Positions 28,920-38,061 of a stretch of 64,000 bases of DNA are shown in pieces. The notes below the pieces were generated by a model. It did not search any database. It saw only the letters and a list, made by a program, of their open reading frames with translations, and was not told the DNA's origin. Each line of letters begins with the position of its first letter. Position 1 is the first letter of the stretch. The DNA is taken from the NCBI RefSeq assembly GCF_016595795.1, contig NZ_JAENHN010000002.1, positions 62,001 through 126,000 on the forward strand, in the 5' to 3' direction. The stretch is from Clostridium yunnanense. GTDB taxonomy: Bacteria; Bacillota; Clostridia; Clostridiales; Clostridiaceae. Made by a program: the position numbers and the translations under genes.

Positions 28920-29258
28920 CTACCTTTCAACAATGCCACCTTCCCACTGGAATTTTATGAACCTTGTCCCTTGAAAAGTTAGACTTCCCCATTGGTTTTC
29001 AGCAATACTTCTAAATACTCTTCTCTTAACAGTAAACCTCATTTCACTTCCTGTATCAAGCTGAAATATTAATATGAAAGTCTCATCAATTGATGTAATT
29101 CCATTTGCATCTGTATGAGTATGAGTATTTCTTTTTTTCTTAACAAGATTGGCTTTAGTAGATATAATTGGCGAATTTTCATTGTCTATATACGTTATTA
29201 TTCCTTTCGCAATTGCTCCAATAAAAACTATAAAAAATAGTATTAAAAGTATTCCCAT
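28920..29258 (-). CDS. DUF2500 family membrane-anchored protein
   Basis: A 112-aa protein with an N-terminal membrane helix (residues 2-24), a linker, then the DUF2500 beta domain. The visible motifs are VKKKRNTHTHTDANGITS, the FQLDTGSEMRFTVKRR strand pair and WGSLTFQGTRFIKF. The function of the family is unknown. An element with divergent GAAGTGG ends starts 43 bp upstream. A truncated homologue lies at 9628-9792. Confidence 0.75.
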   Translation of the reverse strand: MGILLILFFIVFIGAIAKGIITYIDNENSPIISTKANLVKKKRNTHTHTDANGITSIDETFILIFQLDTGSEMRFTVKRRVFRSIAENQWGSLTFQGTRFIKFQWEGGIVER

Positions 29259-29300
29259 CTAATTCTCCTAACTAATACATTAATATTACTCTTAATATAT

Positions 29301-29397
29301 AGATATACCACTTCGTAATAAAGCTTATTATTTTTAAATCCTCTCACTAGAAGCCGTGATAGTTTTAAAAATATATTGTTGTTCGTAGTGATACCTA
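29301..29397. repeat. Dispersed element, full copy 1, with inverted ends
   Basis: About 95 bp. The left end reads AGATATACCACTTCG and the right end CGTAGTGATACCT, so both ends point outward toward the divergent flanking genes. The interior matches copy 2 at 32924-33020 (TTATTTTTAAAT-C-CTC on the left arm, CGTGA-AGTTTTAAAAATA on the right). The remainder of 29259-29597 has no intact gene. Confidence 0.75.
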
Positions 29398-29597
29398 TAT
29401 ATATGATACTAATTAATTTATTTTTATATCACTTATTCTTAATCAAGTAACGCTACCCTAATATATCTTATCACATTATTTACAATTAATGTATTAATAT
29501 CCTATAATATCGATATATGCTTAAATATGTTTATCTTTTGTATATTAAAAGCAATAACTAAAAAAGCACCTGCTTCTTCATGTGCATAACTTTATAA

Positions 29598-29765
29598 ATT
29601 AAACAAGGAGGACTAGCTTTAGCTTGTGCTTCTAAACTTATTCTCGATTGCCTTGAAAGAGTTATATACCCTCGCTGGGATGCTGCCAATTTAGAATCAG
29701 TAGCTCTTGCAGAGAAGCTTGGGTACCATTTTGATAAAGAATACATTGTATATTCTATATCTTAA
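29598..29765 (+). pseudogene. C-terminal remnant of a GNAT acetyltransferase gene
   Basis: The frame encodes IKQGGLALACASKLILDCLE, then RVIYPRWDAANLESVALAEK and LGYHFDKEYIVYSIS before a stop. This is the typical C-terminus of GNAT proteins (ASKLILDCLE... NLESVALAEKLGY). A stop codon sits immediately upstream, there is no start codon or ribosome-binding site, and the acetyl-CoA-binding N-terminal part is absent. I conclude it is a decayed fragment. Confidence 0.75.
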
Positions 29766-29816
29766 GTTTAATATTATTAAACTGATTTTCTCTTATTTAA
29801 GAAAGGTGTAGTAATA

Positions 29817-30341
29817 ATGTTGAAAAGATGCATTATGATTTTTCCAGAGTTTGAAAACTCACAGATTATAGATAATATCAGAGACAAATATGATCCTTTA
29901 GCAAATCATGTACGACCTCATATTACACTTGTTTTCCCTTTTGAAAGTGATATTAAGACTGATGATTTAAGAACACATATATCATCAGCATTATCTAAAA
30001 TCAAAAAATTTGAACTTGTTCTTAATAAAATCACACCAACAAATGCCTTTGGAAGGTATTTATTTTTGAATATCCACACTGGTATGGATAAGATTATTGA
30101 GATTCACCAAAAACTTTATTCAGGAATATTAGAGGATCATTTCCCTGCCTGGCTTAAAGGTAATAATTACTTTCCTCATATGACCGTAGGAAGTTTTGAT
30201 AATGATGCTTCATTTGAAGTAGCGATTAATGAAACAAAAGATATTCACGATTACTTTAAAAGCATAGTCAAAAAGATAAGCGTAGAAATTATAGATGAAA
30301 ATGAAGATTCAATTATAGAGCTTGAGATTAAGTTATCGTAA
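29817..30341 (+). CDS. 2H phosphoesterase / 2'-5' RNA ligase-like protein
   Basis: A 174-aa member of the 2H (LigT/ThpR/YjcG) superfamily. The two catalytic HxT/S motifs are H35-I-T (RPHITLVFPF) and H121-M-T (FPHMTVGSF), each in the expected strand. Such proteins hydrolyse or ligate 2',3'-cyclic phosphates or 2'-5' bonds in RNA or nucleotides; the substrate here is unknown. RBS GAAAGGTG lies 8 nt before the ATG. It follows the GNAT remnant by 50 bp and ends at a strong terminator. Confidence 0.85.
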   Translation: MLKRCIMIFPEFENSQIIDNIRDKYDPLANHVRPHITLVFPFESDIKTDDLRTHISSALSKIKKFELVLNKITPTNAFGRYLFLNIHTGMDKIIEIHQKLYSGILEDHFPAWLKGNNYFPHMTVGSFDNDASFEVAINETKDIHDYFKSIVKKISVEIIDENEDSIIELEIKLS

Positions 30342-30350
30342 AAACATTAT

Positions 30351-30400
30351 GAAAAAAGCCTCATAGTTAGTTTGTATAAACTAGCTAAGAGGCTTTTTTC
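30351..30400 (+). terminator. Strong terminator after the 2H phosphoesterase gene
   Basis: Long stem of about 20 bp (GAAAAAAGCCTCATAGTTAG paired with CTAGCTAAGAGGCTTTTTTC) ending in a T-run. Confidence 0.9.
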
Positions 30401-30482
30401 ATCTATGTTTTCAATCCTATTCTAAATTTATGATTTTATAATTTTAGGTTGAATTACTAAATTAATTCCCATAACTTACTAA

Positions 30483-32480
30483 CTATATTTTAAACTTATC
30501 TATTTCATCTTTTAGTCTTTCAGCTAGATCTTGTAACTCTGTAGTATGATGAGTAAACTTTTCCATTGTAGCAGTAACTTCTTCTGTTGAAGCCGTTACC
30601 TCCTCCGTTGCAGACGCTGTCTCTTCTGAAACTGCCGAAGTATTTTCCACCTGAGTAACTAATACTTGCTTTTGGCTTTGCATATTCTCTACTAAATTCT
30701 TAACATTTTGAACCTTTTCTGTTAAAGTTTTTATTGCAAGTAATATATCAGTAAATATTTGCTCTGTTTTTGCTACAGCTTCATTCTGCTCTGAACTAAT
30801 CTTCTTAGTGTCATCCATAGCTTGTACTGCTGTTGTAGCTTTCTCTTTTATATTTTCAATTATTAATTTAATTTGTTCTGTAGAGCCTTTTGATTGTTCT
30901 GCAAGCTTTCTAATTTCATCTGCAACCACAGCAAATCCTTTTCCTGCTTCACCTGCTCTTGCTGCTTCAATAGAAGCATTTAATGAAAGCAAATTTGTTT
31001 GCTCAGTTATTACATTTATAGCGTCAGATATTGTGCTAATCTCTTTTACACTTGTATCCATGTCAATTACAATCTCAGAAACCTTCTTTGAAGCTTCCAT
31101 TGTTTCGCTATTTTTACTAATAAGTATACTTACAGTATCTATTCCTTGCTTACTTAAAACTTCAGTATCTTTTGATACGTTACTCATATCCTTGGTCACT
31201 ACTGCAATATCATCTAATTTATCTGATAGTTGTCCAACACCAGTTGCCGTATCTTGAGAATTCTCCGCCAAGTCATTAGCTCCTTGAGATATTTCAGAAA
31301 CAGCTAACGCTACTTGTGACATTGAAGCAGTTGTTTCCTCCGCCATACTTGAAAGATTGGAAGTTGTATCCAAAACTCTATTTGATGTTTGCTTAGCACT
31401 ATCTAGTAATACACCAATATTTTTTATCATAGTATTGTAATCTCTTGAAAGCTCCCCGATCTCATCTTTTGATTTAACTTCTACAAAAGTAGATAAGTCT
31501 CCTTGAGAAGCCTTTGCAAACACTTCTTTTAACTTATTTATATTTATTGAAAGTCCTTTACTTAATACTAATGACAGTACCACAGTGATTAAAAACATTA
31601 CGCCTATTATTATTGAAGTACTTACTAGAATTGATTTCGTATCTGTAGTTAGTTCGCTTTGCTCTAGTGTAGCCACTAACTTCCATCCAGTTAGTTTATT
31701 TGTTTGAAATGCTCCAAACTTATTCACATTATTATATGTATAATTGACAAATCCGCTATTCTCAGATTTTGCTTTATCCCAAAAAGATAGTTTTGAAGCT
31801 GTATCTGTATTGATAAGACTCTTATTTTGGTGAGCTAAAATATTACCTGCAGTATCAGCAATGAATACATATCCTGAATTCCCTATTTTCTTTGTTGCTA
31901 TTCTATCTGCAAGTGTAGCTAATGTACAATCAATACCAAGTACACCTACTACTTTTCCATCTTTCTCTACTGCTTGCGTAATACCAACAACCATACTGCC
32001 TGTTACTGCATCTTTGTACGGTGGAGTTATCACAACTTTTCCATTAGCTTCTATTGCTTGCTTATACCAAGGTCTTTTAGTTGGGTCATATCCATCTGGC
32101 ATCTTTGCATTAGGATATATTACAAACTTACCAGAAGCCGTTCCATAATATGAGTCAAGAATATCACTATCACTCTCTTTAAGATTTTTTAATATTTCTG
32201 ATACTAAGCCTAAATTATTTTCATTATCTATATTAGTAATTGGTGGATTTTTTGCGGTCATAGAAGTTATATCAGAAAATCCATGAAAATAATCCATCAA
32301 TCCATTATTTATCTCAGTAAGAGTTTGGGTACTTGTAAGATTTAATTTTTTGTTAAGTATTGATTTAGATTTACTGTATGAAAAAAAACAGGTTATAAGT
32401 AATGGAATTATACAAACTGATATTAAACTAATAATTAATTTACTACGAATACTATTTATATTTGCTTTTTTAAATTTCAT
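30483..32480 (-). CDS. Methyl-accepting chemotaxis protein with dCache sensor
   Basis: A 665-aa chemoreceptor. It has an N-terminal helix (about 15-37), an extracellular dCache domain (about 38-275) with [21 protein letters not shown] and [11 protein letters not shown] (motifs typical of amino-acid-sensing dCache domains), a second helix (about 283-305), HAMP, then the methylation and signalling helices. The tip is recognisable as [20 protein letters not shown] and [20 protein letters not shown]. It differs clearly from the receptor at 803-2866, so it is not a recent duplicate. A half of the F element (32924) faces this gene from 440 bp upstream. Confidence 0.93.
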   Translation of the reverse strand: MKFKKANINSIRSKLIISLISVCIIPLLITCFFSYSKSKSILNKKLNLTSTQTLTEINNGLMDYFHGFSDITSMTAKNPPITNIDNENNLGLVSEILKNLKESDSDILDSYYGTASGKFVIYPNAKMPDGYDPTKRPWYKQAIEANGKVVITPPYKDAVTGSMVVGITQAVEKDGKVVGVLGIDCTLATLADRIATKKIGNSGYVFIADTAGNILAHQNKSLINTDTASKLSFWDKAKSENSGFVNYTYNNVNKFGAFQTNKLTGWKLVATLEQSELTTDTKSILVSTSIIIGVMFLITVVLSLVLSKGLSININKLKEVFAKASQGDLSTFVEVKSKDEIGELSRDYNTMIKNIGVLLDSAKQTSNRVLDTTSNLSSMAEETTASMSQVALAVSEISQGANDLAENSQDTATGVGQLSDKLDDIAVVTKDMSNVSKDTEVLSKQGIDTVSILISKNSETMEASKKVSEIVIDMDTSVKEISTISDAINVITEQTNLLSLNASIEAARAGEAGKGFAVVADEIRKLAEQSKGSTEQIKLIIENIKEKATTAVQAMDDTKKISSEQNEAVAKTEQIFTDILLAIKTLTEKVQNVKNLVENMQSQKQVLVTQVENTSAVSEETASATEEVTASTEEVTATMEKFTHHTTELQDLAERLKDEIDKFKI

Positions 32481-32701
32481 TTAATCCTCTATGCTATAAT
32501 TATTTTGAAAAATCAGTATTTTTCCTATAAAACCTACAGTTTAACTATTTTTATTAATTTATAGGTTTTACGTAAAATGAACATTTACATTTCCTCCAGT
32601 CTAGTTTTACATTATAAAATTATATAAAGTTCAATTAAGTTATCGTTTAATTTTAAAAACGATAAAGTTATAAATACTAAATTTCCGAAAAAAGAATATG
32701 G

Positions 32702-32740
32702 AAAAAACTCCGCATAAATCCATTAACTAAGTGCGGAGCT
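32702..32740 (-). terminator. Orphan hairpin terminator
   Basis: ACTCCGCA / TGCGGAGC stem followed on the minus strand by TTTTTT. No intact gene precedes it on that strand; a 29-codon open segment without a start (32752-32841) ends just before it, so a gene was probably lost here. Confidence 0.6.
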
Positions 32741-32923
32741 AACTTATCTATTTATTGCCAAACATTCTTATGAGCTTTAGAACACTCAAATCTACCTTTA
32801 TCTTTAGCTTCGCTAGTATAATGTGATGTATGCTTTAACGTATTTTAAATTTGTAACACAAATTTAACCTTTCCTTAAGTTATTCTATTCAAAATAATGG
32901 TACAATCCTCTTAACATATCTAT

Positions 32924-33020
32924 GGATGTCCCACTTCATTTTGAACCATATTATTTTTAAATTCTCCCATCACAACCCGTGAGAGTTTTAAAAATAGATT
33001 TAGGATTGAAGTGGTAGATC
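32924..33020. repeat. Dispersed element, full copy 2, with inverted ends
   Basis: 97 bp. Left end GGATGTCCCACTTCAT; right end ATTGAAGTGGTAGATC. The interior has TTATTTTTAAATTCTCCCAT and CCCGTGAGAGTTTTAAAAAT. It lies between the divergent chemoreceptor and DUF2334 genes, and its right end is 43 bp from the latter's start. The remainder of 32481-33062 holds the orphan terminator and AT-rich DNA. Confidence 0.8.
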
Positions 33021-33062
33021 TTTATAAATGATTTATACATATGACAAAGGAGCGAAAAACAC

Positions 33063-34440
33063 ATGCCATGGAATTCAAAAACGCTGATTTTTTCTTTTTT
33101 ATCCTTAATTTTAACCCTATTAGTATCATATAATATTTTTAACTATTTTAAGCTTTCTAGAATTAACACCAACAAGACTGATTATTCAATTTTACTTACT
33201 AAAAACAATTTCAAGAGTTCTTATACTCCAAAAATCAAATTTTCTGATAGACCTGTATCGAAAATCAATGATGTAAGCTTAAGCATTTTAGGTGGGACTA
33301 GCCTCACTAACGTGCCTATGATACTTAAATCCCAAAGATATTATATACCACTTAATTTTATTTCAGAAAAATTGAATTATACTGTAGGTAATTCAAACGG
33401 GAAAGTGTTTATATCAGATGATAGTAATAAAATCTTTTTGACTGAAAACTCTTATGAAAAAAACTCTAAAAAAGGCTCTCTTAGAGGTAACTTGCTTGAT
33501 TACAATAATACCTTATATATATCAATATCAGATATAGAAGAGCTTTTTAATCTAATTGCTGTATTCAATTTTGAAAATAAAAAAATTAGCCTTATTCAAA
33601 ATGACATTAAAACTTCTAAAACTTCTTCAATCCCTTATAATAAAAAAATTGCCATGATAAGACTTGAAGATTTTGGTTGTGGTTATTCAAATATTGTAGA
33701 TAAAAACCAAACAAAAATAAAAATCATGTCAAATTTACTTTATTCTAATGGAATGAAGTTTCATGTCTCATGGATGCCTAGATTCATAGTTCCTTCGGCC
33801 AACTTTGATAATGATTTACTCACAAAAGACAGTATAATAAATGTAGGTTTTGTGGATGTACTAGATTATATGCTTAATAAAGGCGGAGAAATTGGTCTTC
33901 ATGGCTATTCACACCAATCTGGTAACATTGCAAGTGGAACCGGAGAAGATATGTCAAAGGACGTAAATAGCACTGAACCTGAAACTCGAGCAGTTATCGA
34001 AAAAGGAATAGACACCGCAAATGCCTTAAATATTCCTATTTCATATTATGAAAGTCCTCATTATAGGGCCACTATGGATCAAAAAAAAAATAATTAGCGA
34101 TTATTTTCAGTTTCTATATGAGCATTATGATTATTCAAAAAAAGATAACATATATAAGACTGATGACCACCATTTATTCGTTCCAACTCCATTAGGCCGT
34201 ATATCAAATCCTGCTACTGATACTCAGCGCATTATAGATAAATTTAATGAGGACAACCCTGATGTACTTAAAAGCTTTTATTACCACCCATCTATAGAAA
34301 TAGACTATATTGATTTTGAAACAAATGATAATAAGCTAAATATAAATTATAATCCTGATTCTCCTCTGCAAAGGATCGTAAAAACTCTTAAAAATGACCA
34401 GTATACTCCTGTACATATTGATGAGCTTATAGATAAATAA
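33063..34440 (+). pseudogene. DUF2334 polysaccharide-deacetylase-like gene, frameshifted at a run of ten A
   Basis: Two overlapping frames (33063-34097 and the segment ending at 34440) together encode one protein of about 458 aa. It has an N-terminal signal anchor (residues 7-27), a copper-amine-oxidase-N-like domain (about 75-185), then a DUF2334 deacetylase-like domain with IAMIRLEDFGCGYS, GEIGLHGYSHQ and YESPHYRAT. The frame breaks at A10 (34081-34090); nine A would restore DQKK-IISDYF. Either the gene is inactivated, or a sequencing error or polymerase/ribosome slippage is involved. The product would be a membrane-anchored extracellular hydrolase of cell-wall or capsule sugars. Confidence 0.8.
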
Positions 34441-34455
34441 TTAGCAATTAAAAAA

Positions 34456-34504
34456 GAGAAATAAATTGTTAGATACTCTAAGATCTAAGCAATATATTTC
34501 TCTT
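34456..34504 (+). terminator. Terminator after the DUF2334 gene
   Basis: AAGAGAAATA...TATTTCTCTT hairpin with a T-rich tail. A second hairpin (AAACCGTACTT / AAGTGCGGTTT, about 34560-34590) lies between this and the convergent DUF3307 gene. Confidence 0.7.
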
Positions 34505-34611
34505 TCTTTATATTAACAAGCGAAAATTGGCAAGTTAAATTTAGTTATGCATTATAAGAAAACCGTACTTAATAAGAAAGTGCGGTTTGTTTTGAATGTA
34601 ATAGGTAACAT

Positions 34612-34968
34612 TTAAATACTAACTACCGCAAATAATATACCAACATGAAGCATCTGATCAATGACAGCTATGATGAATTTGACCTTTGGTTGTTCTCTAT
34701 TAGGTATTAGATAGCACTTAATATAATCGATTAAGATATGAGTAATAAATACAATGGCAGCACTACTAAATTTGAATTTATGTAGAAATATTAATATAAG
34801 ACTGATTGGTATAATATAAATAATAACATGCAGCACTATATATATAGGATTTTTTCTCTTTAGATCATGCATACTTCTTCCCTTTAACAGATACTTCATA
34901 AAAGGATTTATTTGTAAGAAAAAATCTGCTAGTAGATGAACTATAAGTAACCATAAATACATTGTCAT
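34612..34968 (-). CDS. DUF3307 family small membrane protein
   Basis: A 118-aa polytopic protein with about four hydrophobic helices. The family signature HLLADFFLQ is at residues 11-19, followed by a charged loop, then VFITHILIDYIK. The function of the family is unknown; members are sometimes seen beside regulators and phage genes. RBS AGGAGT lies upstream of the ATG. Bases 34969-35630 upstream contain the GGGtGRT remnant and its terminator. Confidence 0.8.
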   Translation of the reverse strand: MTMYLWLLIVHLLADFFLQINPFMKYLLKGRSMHDLKRKNPIYIVLHVIIYIIPISLILIFLHKFKFSSAAIVFITHILIDYIKCYLIPNREQPKVKFIIAVIDQMLHVGILFAVVSI

Positions 34969-35153
34969 ATCACATCCTACTCCTCTCTTTATTGCTATAT
35001 AATACCATACCCCTCATATAATTTCTATAATTGCATAGGAACATATCTTCTATTACTTTTTAGTCATATTCCTTACTTATACAACAAAGAACTATACTAA
35101 CCACTTGAAATCACTAACCTTAACTAGTAAGAATTTTATAAAAATCTATAAAG

Positions 35154-35196
35154 TAAAAAAAGCCCCACGACAAACCCCTTACGTAAGCCGTGAGAC
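35154..35196 (-). terminator. Terminator of the GGGtGRT remnant
   Basis: GCCCCACG / CGTGAGAC stem (two G-U pairs) with seven T on the minus strand, 25 bp after the remnant's stop codon. Confidence 0.75.
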
Positions 35197-35218
35197 CTTA
35201 TATACTAATTTAAAATGA

Positions 35219-35325
35219 TTACTTTGTTAAAGCTTCTTCAATAGCAACTGCTACTGCAACTGTTGCTCCAACCATTGGGTTGTTACCCATTCCGATAAGA
35301 CCCATCATTTCAACGTTGGTTTACA
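35219..35325 (-). pseudogene. 3' end of a GGGtGRT-family gene
   Basis: The minus strand encodes NVEMMGLIGMGNNPMVGATV, then AVAVAIEEALTK and a stop. This matches the C-terminus of the roughly 330-aa GGGtGRT proteins common in Clostridia. Homology stops abruptly near 35322, and everything upstream is unrelated. The native terminator is retained. The prophage begins close by, so the fragment may mark the phage attachment region (see findings). Confidence 0.7.
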
Positions 35326-35630
35326 TTTACAGCCTTCTAAACAGCATTATTGCTTAATTAAGCTAAGTCCTAAGTAATTCTTGAATACACGTTTTATCAA
35401 CATTTATAATAATAAACGTTTCCCTAAATTTATGCAACATATTTTTTCATTTTTTTCACAATCATTTACGAGTATTTCATATAATATATAACGATATAAA
35501 ATAAAAGTGGATAGCACTCTTTGTACTACCCTAAAATCGAATAAATATTACTATATAGATTTTTAAAGATTATTGATATTCTTTCACTAAATAATCAATT
35601 GCTTTTAAATAGATATTCTCTCTTTTTTTC

Positions 35631-35849
35631 TTAATAAAAAACTAATTGATTAGGTTCTACTTTTCTTATTTTATTAATTTCTATTGTTGTTTCTGGTATA
35701 AGTTCTCCAGATACATTATTCTCAGCAGATGTTTTTAATATCTTATCATCTATATATGCAATATTTGATACATAAATTGGTTCAGATACATTATATAAAT
35801 ATACGTCTATACTTACATCACCCAAAACCAATAATTCCTTTCCTTCCAT
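35631..35849 (-). CDS. Small protein of unknown function
   Basis: A 72-aa protein with no membrane segment, rich in Val, Ile and acidic residues (VLGDVSIDVYLYN, ISEPIYV-like repeats of short strands). No family recognised. RBS GGGGGATGA lies upstream of the ATG at 35849, and codon use matches the surroundings, so it is likely real. It is the leftmost plausible prophage gene. Confidence 0.5.
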   Translation of the reverse strand: MEGKELLVLGDVSIDVYLYNVSEPIYVSNIAYIDDKILKTSAENNVSGELIPETTIEINKIRKVEPNQLVFY

Positions 35850-35940
35850 AACTCATCCCCCTTTCTACTTATCATTCTACACTTCAAATAAAAGTAAATA
35901 AAGGATTTTATAGTTTAATTCCATTAATCTACTTATACAA

Positions 35941-36316
35941 TCTTGACCTCCGAAAATTTTTCCGACCCCAAATCCAAGGCTCGTAGGAACTACCGACAAG
36001 GCTCTAAAGGTCAAATTTGACACCCCTTTGTATAAGCATATTAATAAAATCAGCGAGGGGGAAATTCCCCTTGGTTAAAACTCAGTCATAGAGAGTGACC
36101 ATCTTTTATATATAACCTGATAAGCAAATTATGCGTAGCAGAAATAGGAGAGTACAATTTTGTACCGTCCTCAAACAACTCACCACAAAATCGTAGTCAG
36201 TGCAAGGTTCTCGATAATATCGACATCCTTTTTGCATCCACCAACTTGACGGGCTCAAAACTGAGCTGGTTAAAAGGATGCGTAAATTATGCATACCCTT
36301 TTTGTTAATGTTATCT
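35941..36316. other. Gene-poor segment rich in short dyads
   Basis: Visibly richer in G and C than its surroundings. Contains GGGGAAATTCCCC (36058-36070), GAAAATTTTTC, CAAATTTG and a GGATGCGTAAATTATGCATACC hairpin in near tandem. No convincing protein; a 91-codon frame at 36106-36381 has a Trp/Cys-rich, membrane-unlike composition and no ribosome-binding site. Possibly decayed phage DNA or structured RNA. Confidence 0.4.
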
Positions 36317-36460
36317 TCAGTCGGAAGAAGACATAGCATCGTCAAATTTGAAGACGCTACTGCCTTTGACAGTTTTATCAAACCTAGTTAAATCAACACT
36401 TTCTTCGAGTGGCACAATTTTGGACTTGTCGAGAAATAACATCAACTCAATTTTGAGCAT
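36317..36460 (-). CDS. Possible small protein or gene remnant
   Basis: A 47-codon frame encoding MLKIELMLFLDKSKIVPLEE, then SVDLTRFDKTVKGSSVFKFD and DAMSSSD. The amino-acid composition looks protein-like, but there is no good ribosome-binding site and codon use (CTC, GTC, GAC, TCC) differs from neighbours. It may be the tail of a lost gene. Confidence 0.3.
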   Translation of the reverse strand: MLKIELMLFLDKSKIVPLEESVDLTRFDKTVKGSSVFKFDDAMSSSD

Positions 36461-36680
36461 ATGTTCTAAGCTCTTGGTCAATAAATGGCTTATATTATTT
36501 TTTTAAGGTCAACGTTTGGCTTAAATTTTTATAAAAACAACCGATAATATATACTTAGGTTTAATTTCTATAATAAAAACAAGCCAATCATTGACCATAT
36601 TAAATAATAACAAGCTATTCTTTGACCAAAGCCTGATACTTAAATAAATCCAGCACCACCCAATCCAATTTTGACTTCTT

Positions 36681-36857
36681 CTATTTTGTATTTTTAGCTG
36701 TAGATTGTCCAAAATAAAAAGCTACTACAAGACTAAACACTGTTAAAAATTGTTCTGCACTAACCCTTCCAACGCAACTTAAAAATACAAAACTTACTGT
36801 AAGTACAAGTGCTATTAATTTCTTTACTTCAATTAAACTTGCTAATTTTTCTTTCAT
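36681..36857 (-). CDS. Small holin-like phage membrane protein
   Basis: A 58-aa protein with two hydrophobic segments (KKLIALVLTVSFVFLS and FLTVFSLVVAFYFG) separated by a short turn VGRVSAEQ, and a charged C-terminal tail QSTAKNTK. This is the pattern of small proteins found beside endolysins in Clostridium phages. Together with the UviB-like protein it probably helps release the amidase. Position at the end of the late operon fits. AAGGAG lies 13 nt upstream, rather far from the ATG. Confidence 0.65.
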   Translation of the reverse strand: MKEKLASLIEVKKLIALVLTVSFVFLSCVGRVSAEQFLTVFSLVVAFYFGQSTAKNTK

Positions 36858-37334
36858 ATTATATATACATCTCCTTGTAATTCAAATTTTGTGGTGTTGT
36901 CGATAGTATCCACCTCACCAGACTTAATACCACAATGGTAACGAGTTAATCGCTAAATCGCTAAAAACTCATGGAAATTTCATCCTTGAGATTTCTCGGA
37001 AAACTCCGAAAAACGTCGTCAAGCTTGAAAACGTCAAAAAGGTACTTTACTTGCTTTGGAGAATCCCAAGCTGACGATAGCGAAATAGCGAACGTCAATA
37101 CCACTTGGGGAATCCCCAAACTGTTATTAACTCATGTGATTTACTCCCATCAGTTATTTTTTTTGGTATTAAACTTAGTATTCAAATTGGTATGAATATA
37201 AGTCTAATAGACCAATAAAAACACACTCTAAATAAGTAATAGACTAAAAAAATTTATTCAATTAGTAATGATAGGAGCGGAGCAGAATAGGGGTGAAGAA
37301 ATATTAAATGCACCGATGACCCTCGAACAAGCCC
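36858..37334. other. Intergenic segment with short palindromes
   Basis: No convincing gene between the amidase and the small holin-like protein. Contains the 15-bp palindrome TTGGGGAATCCCCAA (37105-37119), repeated GACGTC/GTCGTC-type words, and AGCGATTTAGCGATTAA near 36945-36965. Composition resembles 35941-36316. Confidence 0.4.
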
Positions 37335-38015
37335 TTATAGTCCACCTCTATATCCAACCCAACCAGCCTTTTTTCCATTTGGTGTATTGTACATTACAAC
37401 TATTTTTCCATCCACATCAGCTATAGCCTCGCATACCTCAAATGGATCTAAACTTCCTATCTTAATAGTTAACTTCTCATCTGCATATACTGGTTCTGGT
37501 GTCTTTCCATTAGAATATCTTTTACTCATATAATCACCTTCTACATTATTATTTTGTACTACTGTATTAACTTGTGCTTGACCATTCTTTATAGCATCAA
37601 GTGGAAAGTTAATTCCAGGGCAATCAGTATTATAAAGTTCCCTATGTCCAAAGCTAGGAATATTACCATATAAACTTTGTAGATACGACTTAACTTGTAA
37701 ACAAGCTTGCAACTGAGCCTGTGGCATTTGCTCTGTCATATACTTCCCTTCACAACACACCCCAATAGAGTTGTAATTTGCTGTAGGACAATGACTCCCC
37801 CTCCAACCAAACTTTCTACCTTGATAAATTGTTCCGTCTTTTCTAATAAACAAATGATAACCTATACCAGCCCATCCATTCAATTGATGCCATTTATGTA
37901 TATCTTCTACGGTACAAGTTGAAGCATCTGCATTATGCCAAACTATTTTATTAGGCTTGTTCTCTCCTTCAGTAAAAGTCCCATTCCAAGAAAAATTATT
38001 TTGTATTATGTTCAA
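37335..38015 (-). CDS. N-acetylmuramoyl-L-alanine amidase (phage endolysin)
   Basis: A 226-aa endolysin. The amidase_2/PGRP domain covers about residues 1-145: KIVWHNADAS (first zinc His), GIGYHLFIRKDGTIYQGR, and GHRELYNTDCPG (second His and Cys ligands). A short linker with QNNN leads to an SH3-like wall-binding tail (about 165-226) with PVYADEKLTIKIG and KKAGWVGYR. It cleaves the amide bond between muramic acid and the stem peptide during lysis. It lies downstream of the UviB-like gene in the lysis cassette. Confidence 0.92.
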   Translation of the reverse strand: MNIIQNNFSWNGTFTEGENKPNKIVWHNADASTCTVEDIHKWHQLNGWAGIGYHLFIRKDGTIYQGRKFGWRGSHCPTANYNSIGVCCEGKYMTEQMPQAQLQACLQVKSYLQSLYGNIPSFGHRELYNTDCPGINFPLDAIKNGQAQVNTVVQNNNVEGDYMSKRYSNGKTPEPVYADEKLTIKIGSLDPFEVCEAIADVDGKIVVMYNTPNGKKAGWVGYRGGL

Positions 38016-38061
38016 TTTAAATACATCTCCCTTTCAAGCATACTGCGTAGATAATTGCACA

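Noticed and set aside
29558-29746. 62-codon frame on the minus strand
   Set aside because: It is the antisense of the GNAT remnant, which has clear family sequence on the plus strand.
32752-32841. Minus-strand segment encoding TLKHTSHYTSEAKDKGRFEC and a short tail before a terminator
   Set aside because: No start codon and a stop just upstream; it may be a real remnant but no family could be recognised, so it is not annotated as a gene.
35099-35113. AACCACTTG near 35100 as another copy of the GAAGTGG motif
   Set aside because: Matches only AAGTGGTT; the GTACATC half and the T/A-rich partner are missing.
36106-36381. 91-codon open frame on the minus strand
   Set aside because: No ribosome-binding site and a Cys/Trp-rich, non-protein-like composition; it lies in dyad-rich DNA.
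36521-36712. 63-codon frame overlapping the small holin-like gene
   Set aside because: Starts inside that gene in another frame without its own ribosome-binding site; likely chance or decayed sequence.
36971-37195. 74-codon open frame on the plus strand
   Set aside because: Runs against the late operon, has no ribosome-binding site, and coincides with short palindromes.
35219-37334. Possibility of a diversity-generating retroelement or retron near the tail end
   Set aside because: No reverse transcriptase is present in the window and no adenine-biased template/variable repeat pair was seen.
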